Made by a program: the position numbers and the translations under genes. Positions 10,295 to 21,771 of a DNA stretch of 64,000 nt are shown one piece after another; position 1 is the stretch's first letter, and each line of letters starts with the position of its first letter. Below the pieces are notes generated by a model. That model ran no database searches. It saw nothing but the letters and a program-made list of their open reading frames with translations, and was not told where the DNA came from. This stretch comes from Limonium bicolor (lineage: Eukaryota > Streptophyta > Magnoliopsida > Caryophyllales > Plumbaginaceae): the NCBI GenBank assembly GCA_023374045.1, contig CM041776.1, positions 479,187,375 through 479,251,374 of the forward strand, read 5' to 3'.

Positions 10295-13200
10295 TAGGGG
10301 CTTTCAATTGGGCTTATGTGGAGCCTACTAAAACAACAAAAGGAAATTAGTTTGGACTTTAGACCTAGTCAGAATGAAATTTATATTGGAAGTTAATGAA
10401 ATAGGGCACCTAGTCACTTAACTAGATTTTGTAATGGTTAGATTGAGATATTGAATTAAGCCAACTCTAAGTGATTGAGTATAAATTGGTAAGTTGAAAT
10501 AACTGTTTGGTAAGTTAATTAGGTGATAATGATTAAGGAAAATTGTTCTGTAAAATTTGTATTAACCTGTAAAGGTAGTAAGGTTACCACTAATCATATT
10601 AGAACTTAGATGTATTTATGTATATGAATATAAATATATAATGGATTAGCATTGGGACTTAAGAGAGCGTACAAATACGCGTATAAGTATATTTATATAT
10701 AAAATTAAAGGATTAGGACAAAAAGGAATTTCAAAATTCGTATGGAATTTAATAGTGTAACATAAAATTGATGGGAATACACCTATATAAGGTATATATG
10801 TATATATATAATTGAATTCGAGTATAAGGTTGGAAGTCACTGGGCTAAATAATGCAACGCCATCAAGGACATTAGCGATTAATAAAACTTATATATTATA
10901 AGTACAATATCAAGATTAGGATTGAATTTTAGGCTATGGTGTATAATGCTATAATATTTCACATCAATTATAAAGTATTAATGTCATTAATGAAACTAGT
11001 ACAAGTGATGAAATAATTAGGTTATAAAATAATATGGAGTATTAAATGGACTTTAGAAATTTAGTAATGTACTATATAATGTTACATAACCTTAGGATTA
11101 TAATCCTAATATGGATTTATGTAAAATAACACAACTAAGTGAGGTAAATTACCTTACATAAAATTATAAGATATATCATTTACTAAATGTTTTATAATTC
11201 TTGTATATATTTATAAGAATATATGAAGTGAATGGATTACATGATATGGTTGGGAACCATATAATATTAAGTAAGAGATGCTATAAGATGAGAAGATAAA
11301 TTATAACATATTAGATATAAAGCCTTTATGTTAAAGTATAACATATCAAATGGTGAGTGGATTTATAATACAAAGGTTATAATATGAATTATATAAGCTT
11401 AAGTACTTGGATAAACTAACCAAGTCAACATAATTGGTCAAGTCAACTCAGTTGACCAAAGAGGTCAAGTTGACCAACTCATAACTTAAAGGAAAAATAA
11501 AGGTTTGTAAGTCAAGGATATAATTAACATATAGTAACAAACTATATGGATGTGTGTATTATATATAAGTAACAAACCTATGAATAAATGAGATAGGTTA
11601 TTTGGATTAAATCCTAAATAGTAAATAAATACTACATGTTAATTACAATATTGTTAGAGGATGATTTAACTAATCTAAAACTACTTAAAACCCGAATGAT
11701 AAACTTTGAACAATCACAAGGTAATTACTAGGGGGATTAGTGACTAGTCAGGATACTGAATTAGTCCGTATTACAGAGAGCTGATTTGTGGTTTGTAATC
11801 TAGAGTTGAGTGCATTAGAGGGCATGCACTAGAGGACGAGCTACAAGGGTACCGACGAGCGTGAATTTTCGCGCTAGCGATTATTATGGTGTACGGTATG
11901 TGGATGGTGAGGTCTGAATTATCCTGAGGGCTTCCTCGGGTTCAGAAATTATTTTTTGTTTAAGAATGTAATGTGTGTGCTTATATGCATGTATGTGTGA
12001 ATTAAAATGTATACCTGGTTATTTATTTTGCGTTATTATTATTGTACGCGAATGTCCTTACGGACTAATATTACGTCGATGAAATACCCCAACTTAATAT
12101 GGTGATTATATTATTCTAATATAGTATTTAAGGGCCTAATATGCCTAAGTAATTTTGGTAAATAAAATAAATCCAAAAGGAAATGAGAAAAACGCTTAGA
12201 AAGCGGAAACGCTAAAATGAGCGTTAAATAACCATAGGAGGTACGAGACCTCGGTTATAGTATCATAAGTATTCCTAAGGCTATTCATGCCTAATTAGTA
12301 TACGGGAATGATTCCCGAAGAAAACGGATCCAAGAAATATATTAAAACGCCAAAAGAGCTTTAGCGCACGTTTTTCGAGGAAACCTGAAAACGTGATTTT
12401 TAAGTGGTCAAACGAACCCGTAGAATTATAAATCATTGAATAATAATTATTAAGCATTTATGGAAGCTTAATAACCAATAAAAATAAAGAAACGAGGAAA
12501 CTCTGGAAACGGGCCCGGTTAGTGAATAGTATCAAAACCGGGTAAAATAACGAGCGTTTTCTGTAAAAGACAAAAAAAACGCTCCAGCTAGTGTAACAGT
12601 GGGGGCCGGTTTTTACTAATGTAAACAGCTCTCCCTCACACACACACACAAGTAACAAATAAGTAAATCAAAAGCAAAAGGGTAAAAGTACAAAAAGTAA
12701 AATAGCACTCTCTCACCTCTCATTTCTCACTTTTCCTCTTCTCTCTCCCCCATTCTCTTTTCTCTCACCGTCTCCCTCCTCCCTTCTCTCATTTGGGCGA
12801 TTTTGAGAGCTCTTCCATGGCTTCCATGGCTCTCCTTCCTTCTTCCTCAAGCTCTAGCTCCATTTGAGCTCCAAATGTAAAACAAAACACATATTTGAAC
12901 TCCCCTCATCCTCCTCTACATTTCTATCTTTTCAAAATTCGAAAAGGGTGAGTTTCATCTCCATGGGTTTTCCCCATTTGAAGAGAAAATCACACCATTG
13001 TGAAGCTTGGAGTCTCCTCTTTCCAACAAGGTAAAAATCCCCATGAAAGACCTCACTTTTCTCCATCTCTTGGTATGGACGATTTTGGTCTCTCTTTCTT
13101 ACCTTGTTTTTCCTCTTGTTTTGGAGCTTTGCTTCAACCCTCCAATGGTGGTGAGAACACCTTCTTGAACCAAGGGCTAGAAAGCCTCCTAAAGCACCCC

Positions 13201-14264
13201 AAAGGTAAACCCTAGAATTTGCATTTTAAACACTTCAATGAATTAGTGTTATTATGAGGGTTAGTAGATTAATTATGTTCTCTTTGTGTAATTTGGGTGT
13301 TGGGATGGAGTTTGGTAACTCCATCCCCCACAAAATCGATTTGAACAAAAAAGAGAGGAAAGAGGAGGAATGGAAAAGAAATGAAGGAATCAAAAGCTCA
13401 AGGTAAGAGCTCCTTCCTAATGTTAAATTTTATTGCATTAGAGTAATGGGAATGGGTAAATATTTAAAGAACCCAAAACCTTGTACTAGTATTAAGAATT
13501 GTGAAGTTTGAGTATTTAAGAGCAAGTATGTGGATTGTAGGCCTTAGCCAAATAATTGTGTATGAGTATTTGTATTGTGGATTGAGGAAATATTGGTGTA
13601 TTAGGATTTTGTATGTGTGCTGGTAGAACCCTCGTGGTTTGGCTAGAATAGGGATGGATTTGATGAGAAAGGATGTGTGTGGATAAGTAAGGAAAGTAGA
13701 TGAGTTATGGCAAAATTTCGGTAGGAATTGTGCATTAAGGAATGACTTGGTGAATGGGAGAACCAAGGTATGTATTGGGGATAGTAGAGATGTTTAATGA
13801 CCATTGGGATGGTGATTGTAGTATGAGAAATAGGAAGTGTAAAATCTGTAGCAAAGTGTATAAGAATACATTGGAGAAGTTAGGAGAATTTAATGTGCAG
13901 AATTTTGTAAAAAGAGTATTGGAACTTGGGTATAGGTAGTGCAAAGGCTTGGAAATGAATTGGTATGGTAAGGAGAGGTATTTAGAATGCTAGGAATGGC
14001 ATTGGTGAGAAAGTATTGGATGGGAGAATTGAATTGTGAAATCTTTGTAGCATAAGTGCAACAAAAACTGTTACAAGTGTTGAAAGAAAGTGAGGAGAAA
14101 TTGAGTATGTGGATGTAGAAAAGAGTAAGGGATTGTTGGATGAACTAAGGCAAATTGGAGGGCCTAGATAGTGTTTAAACATGTGGGATTACATGTAGGA
14201 AGATTGGGGAAGTAATGGGTAAAAGAGGACTGAAAACAGATTTTAAAACTGAAGTACTGGGCCG

Positions 14265-14517
14265 GACCGGACTTGCGACCGGACTTGCAAGTTCGGTCGA
14301 GCCCAGATTTACAAAGACGGGTAACCTTCTGGAATCGACCGGACTTGTGACCGGACATGCAAGTTCGGTCGGACCAGAAATTTCACCCGTCAGAAACCTT
14401 CTGGAATGGACCGAACTTGCGACCGGACTTGCAAGTTCGGTCGGCCAGAAAATTTCCCGTACTGATAGCTACTGGAATGGACCGGACTTGCAAGGTCGGT
14501 TGCAAGTCCGGTCGAGT
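14265..14517. repeat. Four-unit array of near-palindromes in the LTR
   Basis: Units begin at 14265, 14337, 14409 and 14480 (period about 72 bp). The core CGACCGGACTTGCAAGTTCG continues to GTCG and is almost its own reverse complement. Spacers carry 'ccttctggaatc' or a variant. The last unit is shortened. The same array is at 23971-24222. Confidence 0.9.
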
Positions 14518-15654
14518 AAAAAAAAAAATGTTTTATTACATGATTATAGTAATCATATGTATATATATATGCCTATACACACATATGTATATATATGTGG
14601 TAATGCACCATTAATAAAGTAGTAAAGGTAAGAAAGTAAGTATATGAGTAGGAAAACAAGTATGGGAAATAATCAAATATGTTGAGAGTATGAGAACATT
14701 AAGTACACCGGGACAACGGGGTAAGTACGGGAGTAGTAATTATTTGTGTATCGTTAGAATGTAGTATTAATAATAATGTTGGAACATTATCAGTGGAACA
14801 TGTGTGAACCAAGGAAACAAGGGAACACACGGTAGCTAACTCCGGTGAAAGGTATGATTTCCTCATGCCCCGTATGCTAACCGAGTTACGTTGATTTGTG
14901 TGCTGTATGCCGGCTAATCAAGACTAAAGCATGAAAACGGTTTATTGCCTTTCGTTGCATGTCTTGTTGTATGTTGATTGAGCTAACCTTTCTTGATTGA
15001 TTGTGTGGCCTCACTTAGTGCGTAGACTGACTCATAGATGGGTCTTATTGTGTATAGACTCGTGGTAAGAGTCATGTGTGAACCAATGGAACTGTAGCAA
15101 CGCACTAAACCCACGAAACAATAAACGATAACGTAAATCAACGAACTCACCAGAATGTGAGAGAGTGTACGGGAGTAATAACCTCCCGATAACGGTAGGA
15201 GAAACGAAATGAGTAATCCACAAACGAACAGTAGTGGAAGTATATAAGTAACCTCTATTAGAGGAACTAATCTTGGTGCAAAACATGAACCATGAGAGTA
15301 GTAAAGATGATGAGGGATCTCCAAACCCCTTAGTAATTAGTCGACCCATTATGAGAGGACCCGACTGATGTAAGTACGCCCCGAACGAGAGAGTATTCGA
15401 TATGTTGGGAAACCCTTAAATCTGAGGATACTAGACGGTGGTAATTCCCTAAGCTAACAGAGGTTATCGAGAGAGATACTTCTAGGCTAACCCATGAGGT
15501 TGTATTGTGCTCTGAGAGAAGAGTGTTGGGAATTCGTGTAGTCCGGTAGAACGGACATTTGAGTATTTGAGGAGCTAAGCGTATAGCCCTCGTATTGTAG
15601 GTCCGGTGGCGAGTCTTGAGTATGACTCCGCCCAGAGGCCAAAGTAATGAGTAT

Positions 15655-15915
15655 TGCGTATGTATGAGTAAGGTAATGAGTATCGAGTAAGAAGCAAGTA
15701 TGAGTATGTAAGGAGTACCGAGTATTGAGTATGTATGAGTAAGTATTGAGTATTGAGTATGTATGAGTAAGTATGGAGTATCGAGTATGTAAGAGTAAGT
15801 GTAGAGAATTGAGTGGTGAGTATGCACCAGTGTAGTAACGAGTACAGAGTAAGGATTGTGTACGAGTAGGGTATGAACATGGAGCGAGTTTGAGTAGAGT
15901 AACGAATATCGAACA
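15655..15915. repeat. GAGTATGTATGAGTAAG-type low-order repeat
   Basis: Many imperfect copies of GAGTA with GTATGAGTAAG phrases inside the left LTR. A shorter run of the same phrase is at 21335-21382 in the internal region. Confidence 0.75.
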
Positions 15916-16565
15916 CAATACGAAGAGTAACGAATGTATAATAAAGACGAATGGTTGACTATTGAACCATCTTCCTTAGTAAGTATTGAACTTGTATACT
16001 TACGTAGGTATCTTTGATTGTATTGTTGTAGTATGAGTATGTATGTATGCATGTAAAATGAACTCCATGTCTATCCGACCCAAAGTAGTCGGCGTACCGG
16101 TTAGCACGCGGTATATGCGGATTTCATATGCAGCGTAAGCTGACCCCCTCGGGGGACCTTTTTTTAGTGTGCAGGTACCGAAGCTGTTCACCGTTCGAGA
16201 GAGTAGGACGGGGACTGCTACATAAGCATGGGTAGTTGAGTAAAGGGAATTGTATGTGTTAACGTAGTAAGAATTTGGATGTTTAGACTGTATCGGTAAT
16301 TTTGAGGATTGTAGTATACTCGGTATAGTAATGTATTGGAGTTGTAATTGGATTATGGATGAGTATGCAATGGGAAGTATTGTATTGTGTAGAGTACTCG
16401 TATGTTCATGTTCATCAGACCGATAGTATGTAGTATTGTAACTCGCCTTGTTAGTCACGTGGGTGACTAACGGCATTGTACACCCCGTTGTGTAAGGAGT
16501 ATCCGCTGCGAAGGTAAGTATTTGTACAGTAATGATGGTATTAACGATAGGGGTGTTACAAAAAG

Positions 16566-16576
16566 TGTATCGAGCG
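16566..16576 (+). other. Decayed primer-binding site of element A
   Basis: Just after the LTR, AAAAGTGTATCGAGCGAAG stands where element B has AAAAGTGGTATCAGAGCGTAG, so two single bases are missing from the initiator-Met tRNA match. Downstream wording (for example 'gggttgagtgctagtgt') also resembles the element B leader on the minus strand. Confidence 0.6.
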
Positions 16577-19500
16577 AAGTATCGCTCTGATGGATGAAAT
16601 ACCGAGTTTAGGTAAATACCGAGTTAGGAAGTAGAGACTTAGGGCTATGGGTTGAGTGCTAGTGTGTGAGGACGCTAGATAGGAATTTCCAGTGTGATCT
16701 GGATACCTACAGTAACCATACCCGCCCTCCGCGTCCCCCGTTGTAAGTTGGGACAAGAACGCCAGAGAGATGGAAAGACCTCTCACACTCGGGTAACACC
16801 CGGTCTGGCAGTTGCAAGTAAACTTTATTAGAAAAGAACCTGTCTTACGGTAGAGTCCAAGAACTGGAAGTCCCGAAGACGGTTCCTGTTGAATGACAAG
16901 GACCGCACTTATTGACGGAGGAATGAAGATCCTAAACACAAGGATAATGGAATTTATGGCACCATGGGGCGACATGCTTCGCAGTCGCGAGAACCATGTG
17001 TAGCCAGCAAGAAGAGAAGCACGGTCGTGCAATGAAGCAAGGAAAATGGAGTAACAAGCCGAGACAAGAGAGTCTACGGACCGTAACCTCTGATGATACC
17101 AACAACGGTATACAAACCGACTAAGGAATTAGTCGAGGTTGGATTAACACCAAACCTACATGCCAAGAGGCTGTAATACCGAACAACATAGTTCAGATAA
17201 CTATGAAAGAAATCATAACACATACACCTATAGGACCACAACCTGGTTCCTAAGGATAGTCAGGTCTTGTTAACCGCACTGAAGTGTGAGACACCCGGAT
17301 GGACGACAACCACGTCAAGTACATGAGAAGCGACTCAGGAGATCGATCACCAAGATCAAAGGATCAAATGAAGACCTAAAAAACCACCAATTATGGATGG
17401 AAACGATACCGCCACCGGTATGCGTTAACCGAAAAACAACCTACCCGCGCACTTGCCCAGGGCAAGTGCAGCAACTACAAGACGATTGGAACACTTTAAC
17501 AACCCGCAGATACTTGTCAAAGTACCGCTATGACGAATGGAGCAAATATAGGATTTCCAATCCTAAGGATGTTAAATAACGAACCCTCGGGAAGGCCTAA
17601 CGGCACGAGCATTGTATTAAGGACATACCAATCAGCAAGAAGCTGAACTTGGTCAAGACTGCAAACATGGCAACGCCATGAAGAATTCCTCTTTAACACT
17701 GAACTGTTATTTCAAAACCCAAATTTTCTTTCAAAATCACAAACTCTTCTTTTAAACCTTGGATTTTAAAACCAAACAGACGGAATTACGGTGAGTATCA
17801 TAGAATGATACAAGGGGAGTTGACAATAGAATACTTCACCTAGGCGTGTGACGAACACTATGAGTGTACCCAAATACGGGATGTGGGACGACCGCACTCC
17901 GAAGGAGCTTGCGGGCCTGACAGATAGTTAGGTAAGTGGTAACGTGCCAAGACGGTACCCCACGTATGTGTACATGTAGTGTACGAAACACGAGAAGTAG
18001 TCAACTCTGCTCTACGGACCATAAGTAAATTTAAAACAGAACAGTTGGATATCGCAACGAACAAGGAAACTCAGACAAGTTACAAGCTAAGGAGTCAAGA
18101 ACCTACTACAGGAGGATGAGTAAGAGTTGAAAGTGCAGAAGCACTAGCAACGGGAAAGACATTGGATATGTCTCGAGGATATCTAAGTAAAGCATGATAA
18201 CTGGAGGGAATACCCAGTCTAAACACTATAAGGCAAATGCCTAGCATTGACACATCAGTGTGCAATGAGCGGGATGGAAATTCCCAGAACAACTACCACA
18301 AACACCAGGGTGATGTTATAAGGTACCAGAAATACCATTCATCACCGGCAGGGATATTAAATTCGTTATAACATAAGGAAAACACCAAGGGTCTACCCCA
18401 TAACGGGAGACGTTACAACCCTCAACGGATAATTCAGATCCAGAACCGCAAGGTAGGACCATCAACCGAACATACTCATAAATGTCAGCTAGATGCTGCC
18501 ATATAATCAGTACTACCCAGGAGCAATCCATAAAGGGTATCAAGTCAACGCAGTCGAATGAAATATAGCAGAAAGAACACCACAATTGGAACGAACATAC
18601 AGTTAGAACACCGAAGGGATCCCACTTGACAGGGGATACCCCAAATCAATAAATGGTATCGATCAATACCAGGATATAAAAAGGTCTCCAACGATCGGAA
18701 GCGTGATGCGACGTTCTTATTAGGAAGCCCAGTATCACCTCCAAGCTCAGCAATAGCTTATGGAGAAGTAACCAGTTGGGAACGACCTATGATGAGCAGA
18801 GCTCTAGGCAATATGGCTAGTAGGCCATGAAACTATTACCATACGCAACCCAACGGTTGCAAAACCTTTGTGAACCATATGGAAGGTTGTCAAGGATGAC
18901 ACCGATAAAAGAGTAACAACCGATGGATGAGGACACCCCTCATAATGTGAGACCACAAGAGTGGAGAACACATGGATCCCAAGAAGGGGATACCATCAGT
19001 AACTGTCGGGAAATATATTCCCTTCAGAACTACTAATGTAGTTAAGCTTGAGCATATAATTATTGCCAAACACTGTGAATAAGCTTCAACAAAAATTGAT
19101 GACAACCAAGGAGTAATCGGTTATAAAACCAATGATGCTCAGGGAGCTCAGAGAAATAACGGAATACCATTTTCGGTATTGCCAAATACAGGGGAAATCA
19201 TGGTACAAATGCATGAGCCGAAGCTAGCAACAACGGATGCCATGTGAACCAATACTAGAGAATCAGTAAGAACATGGTGCGCATCAGGCGGCCAATGTAC
19301 TAGAATAATCACCCAATACTATGGAATTGTCAATACAAGATGGTAGACAGACCGGGCAACAAGCTAGAAGTCTGCACCAAATGATGAAGCACCACCTGAA
19401 AGAGTAACGATCAGTCCTATTGCGACCTCATGAGAGACTTACTGCCAAGAGTTTACGCCTCGCACTCTGTATGACTGAGTGTTTTGGTATTGCACTTGTG

Positions 19501-20363
19501 CAGTTAATGATCGAGTGGGATAGCTAGGAATATGAGGAAAATAAATTGTGGTAAACTATTCCTTTCACCAGTAAACATGGCATAAGCCAGTCAAGCAAAA
19601 GCTTAGAAACAACCCGTGCGGCCTAAGGCCAAAGAAGCACGAAAAGGGTGAAACACACCAACAATCACAAGATGTGAATTCCATTGGAATAAAAGTGAAA
19701 GGAGACTTAAGGAAGTCGCAAGGACCGACGCATCGAAAATGCAAGGTCATACAAGTAAAGAACACTTGTACTGAACCAGAGAAACTGGTATAATTCAGGA
19801 GCTACTAATAGTAGAGGAAGCACTACAACTAAGTAGTGACTTAACCTCAACCGACAATAAGTCGGAGGAACTAAGTGAATGGTCACTACAAAACACAACA
19901 TTATGTATATAGATTGCCAGAGAGCTGGTTATAAATCTAAAACCCATCGAGTTTGAGCACGATAAAAGAATACCATGCGACATGGAACAAACCTTATTCC
20001 CGTAACAAGAGGGATAAAAAGATGATGTGTAACATGTTAAAGATAACGAGAAGGGCGAATAACCCAAGTTATCAGGGTCGCGCAGCAGAAGCTAGTGGGC
20101 CCAGAATTCTAAACGAAATACACCTAGTGAATAAAAGGCTAATCACCAATGCCTCAAAGCCATTAGGCTAGAACCGAACCCGGTTAAGAGTCGAATAACT
20201 CGATGAAAATTCTTGATGCAGGGACTAACCGATAGTACGGTTAAGACCCGTTGATCAAGGAACATTGTATAATAGACCGCATGGAACTGAACTACTCCAT
20301 GACGGCTAAATGCCTTCGACCAATGTCCAATGTTGACCCATGGTAGATACGTGGCGTAATCCC

Positions 20364-20380
20364 TTTTAAGGGGGGTAGAG
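20364..20380 (+). other. Second polypurine-like tract in element A
   Basis: TTTTAAGGGGGGTAGAG lies about 1.4 kb upstream of the LTR-adjacent tract, with the same core. Confidence 0.55.
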
Positions 20381-20889
20381 CGAAAACCGCGAAATGTATT
20401 TTTACGTGATAGGTACCTTAACTACAATGCGCACAGCGCAAAAGAATTGTTTGATGATTGATACTTATGTTACTAACCATTTGTATTCACTCATCGGTAA
20501 TTTTGATAATCAAGAAGTAAGTAGGAAGGAGTAGAGAAACTCCAGGGGAATGAGTACCCATTGGTACTAGTATGAGGAACGAGTATGTATGGGAGACTTG
20601 TAAGTACAATCGGTATGGAACCAATGTATGTATTGAGTATAAATCGGTATGAAACCGATGTTTTTATGAGAATAAATTGGAGTATAGCAAATTAATGGGA
20701 TATCATACCCACGAATTCGTAGTATAGTATTGGATGAGGAGTAATAAATGATGAGATGATTAAGTAAGTAAGGAATCTATAAATTGAAAATTATGTGTAT
20801 GATTATGAGTAGCAGATTAAAAGATAGAAAACGAAAATAATGTGACGAACATGTCTGTTTGTATGAGTGGGAAGTGGACTTGATTTGCT

Positions 20890-21045
20890 AGCGATCAAGG
20901 GAAGCCGAACACAAATTGGGGTGGAAGGATAATTCAACACCAATGCTGATCACATTGTGGTTGAAGGACTCCGGTAAGTGGAAGGAGCGATCTGGAAGCT
21001 CCCTTAAGTTGGTCACAACAAACGACACTAGTAATAGGTATAATT
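20890..21045 (+). repeat. Non-coding block shared with element C
   Basis: Contains GATCAAGGGAAGCCGAACAC, then GGTGGAAGGATAATTCAACA, then GGAAGCTCCC and 'taggtataa'. The same order and wording occur at 62720-62870 in element C. Confidence 0.8.
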
Positions 21046-21753
21046 ATCATAAACGGTATTGGGAGATGTATGCAAGGTTTCAAAACGAATTTCCAAAACT
21101 AATTGGTACAATGTTTTCTACAACTGAGAATAAGGATCAGTTTGAAACCGCTCCCACAGGCACTAGTGGACCTCCATGCCTAGGCACGGGTATCCGGTCG
21201 AAAACCATAGGAGGAGAAGCTAGTTGTGAGTCGGTGGGAGTGTTGATTAGTTTTGAAACCACTACACCGGGTGTACGGTACAGTGTGTGTTTGTATTGTA
21301 TTTTCCAAAGGCACTGGGGCAGCGTAGTCCCGAGTAAGTATGAGTAAGTATGAGTAAAGTATGAGTAAGTAAGTATGAGTAAGTGCCTGAGGATCTCTAT
21401 ATGTGCAAATGAATTGATCAGAACCAAAGGACCGTAGAGCCAGAAAGCGTAAGTGCTCAAGTCATGACGGCCGTGAACCAGAAAGCTAAGTGTTCAAACG
21501 TGACCGGTACCTGAGGGATCACTCTCCATTGGGGGAGGATTGTACCTAATTGTCTGCGGATGGACCCCCTTGGAGAGGAGTGTAAAACGGATATTTTTGA
21601 TTGCTATGCATGCAGTGACATGCTGTTTGGATGCGTAGTATGCATCATGTCAGACATTTGGAGTTTGACAAGTCATATGTAGAGGTCATAACCTTAGCAT
21701 AGAGTAATTGGTACGAGTAACAGTATTAGATTCACCAACTTTGAGGGCAAAGT

Positions 21754-21771
21754 TCTTTAAGGGGGGTAGAT
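21754..21771 (+). other. Polypurine tract of element A
   Basis: TCTTTAAGGGGGGTAGA immediately precedes the right LTR (TGAAATACCC), the expected primer for plus-strand DNA synthesis. Confidence 0.85.

Larger units (their letters stand above)
7595..12079 (+). mobile_element. LTR-like DNA of a Tekay/Del-type element, right side cut by element A
   Basis: Begins TGAAATATCCCAAATATTAA, close to the left end of the element A LTR (TGAAATACCCCAAC). The body has the same character as that LTR: AT-rich, 'aacggatcc' and 'gaggtcctagatacctc' motifs, a gene-leader-like CT-rich patch at 8270-8720, and a 3' part with many short AT-rich phrases. No coding resemblance was found. The right side runs without a recognisable end into the element A insertion at 12080. 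It hosts the TRIM at 9834-10294. An alternative is unrelated intergenic DNA with a chance TGAAATA start. Confidence 0.4.
12080..16560 (+). repeat. Element A left LTR (4481 bp)
   Basis: TGAAATACCCC...GGGGTGTTACA. It contains a CT-rich leader-like patch at 12700-12830, an exon-like stretch at 13000-13215 also present in the other LTR, the palindrome array at 14265-14517 and the GAGTA-rich array at 15655-15915. Confidence 0.87.
16577..21753 (+). other. Element A internal region, no coding resemblance
   Basis: About 5.2 kb. The frames present are all short (largest near 21137-21460 and 20916-21347) and match no gag, protease, RT, integrase or host protein that I recognise. It holds a second polypurine-like tract at 20364-20380 and a block shared with element C near 20890-21045. 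Confidence 0.6.

Noticed and set aside
13000..13215. 71-residue frame repeated at 22706-22915
   Set aside because: Leader-like part of the element A LTR; identity reflects LTR duplication.
14265..14517. CRISPR-like array
   Set aside because: Plant LTR context; units are contiguous tandem repeats with similar spacers, not unique spacers.
15330..16476. Tyr/Ser/Thr-rich minus-strand proteins of 113-240 residues
   Set aside because: Low-complexity frames created by the GAGTA-type repeat in the element A LTR.
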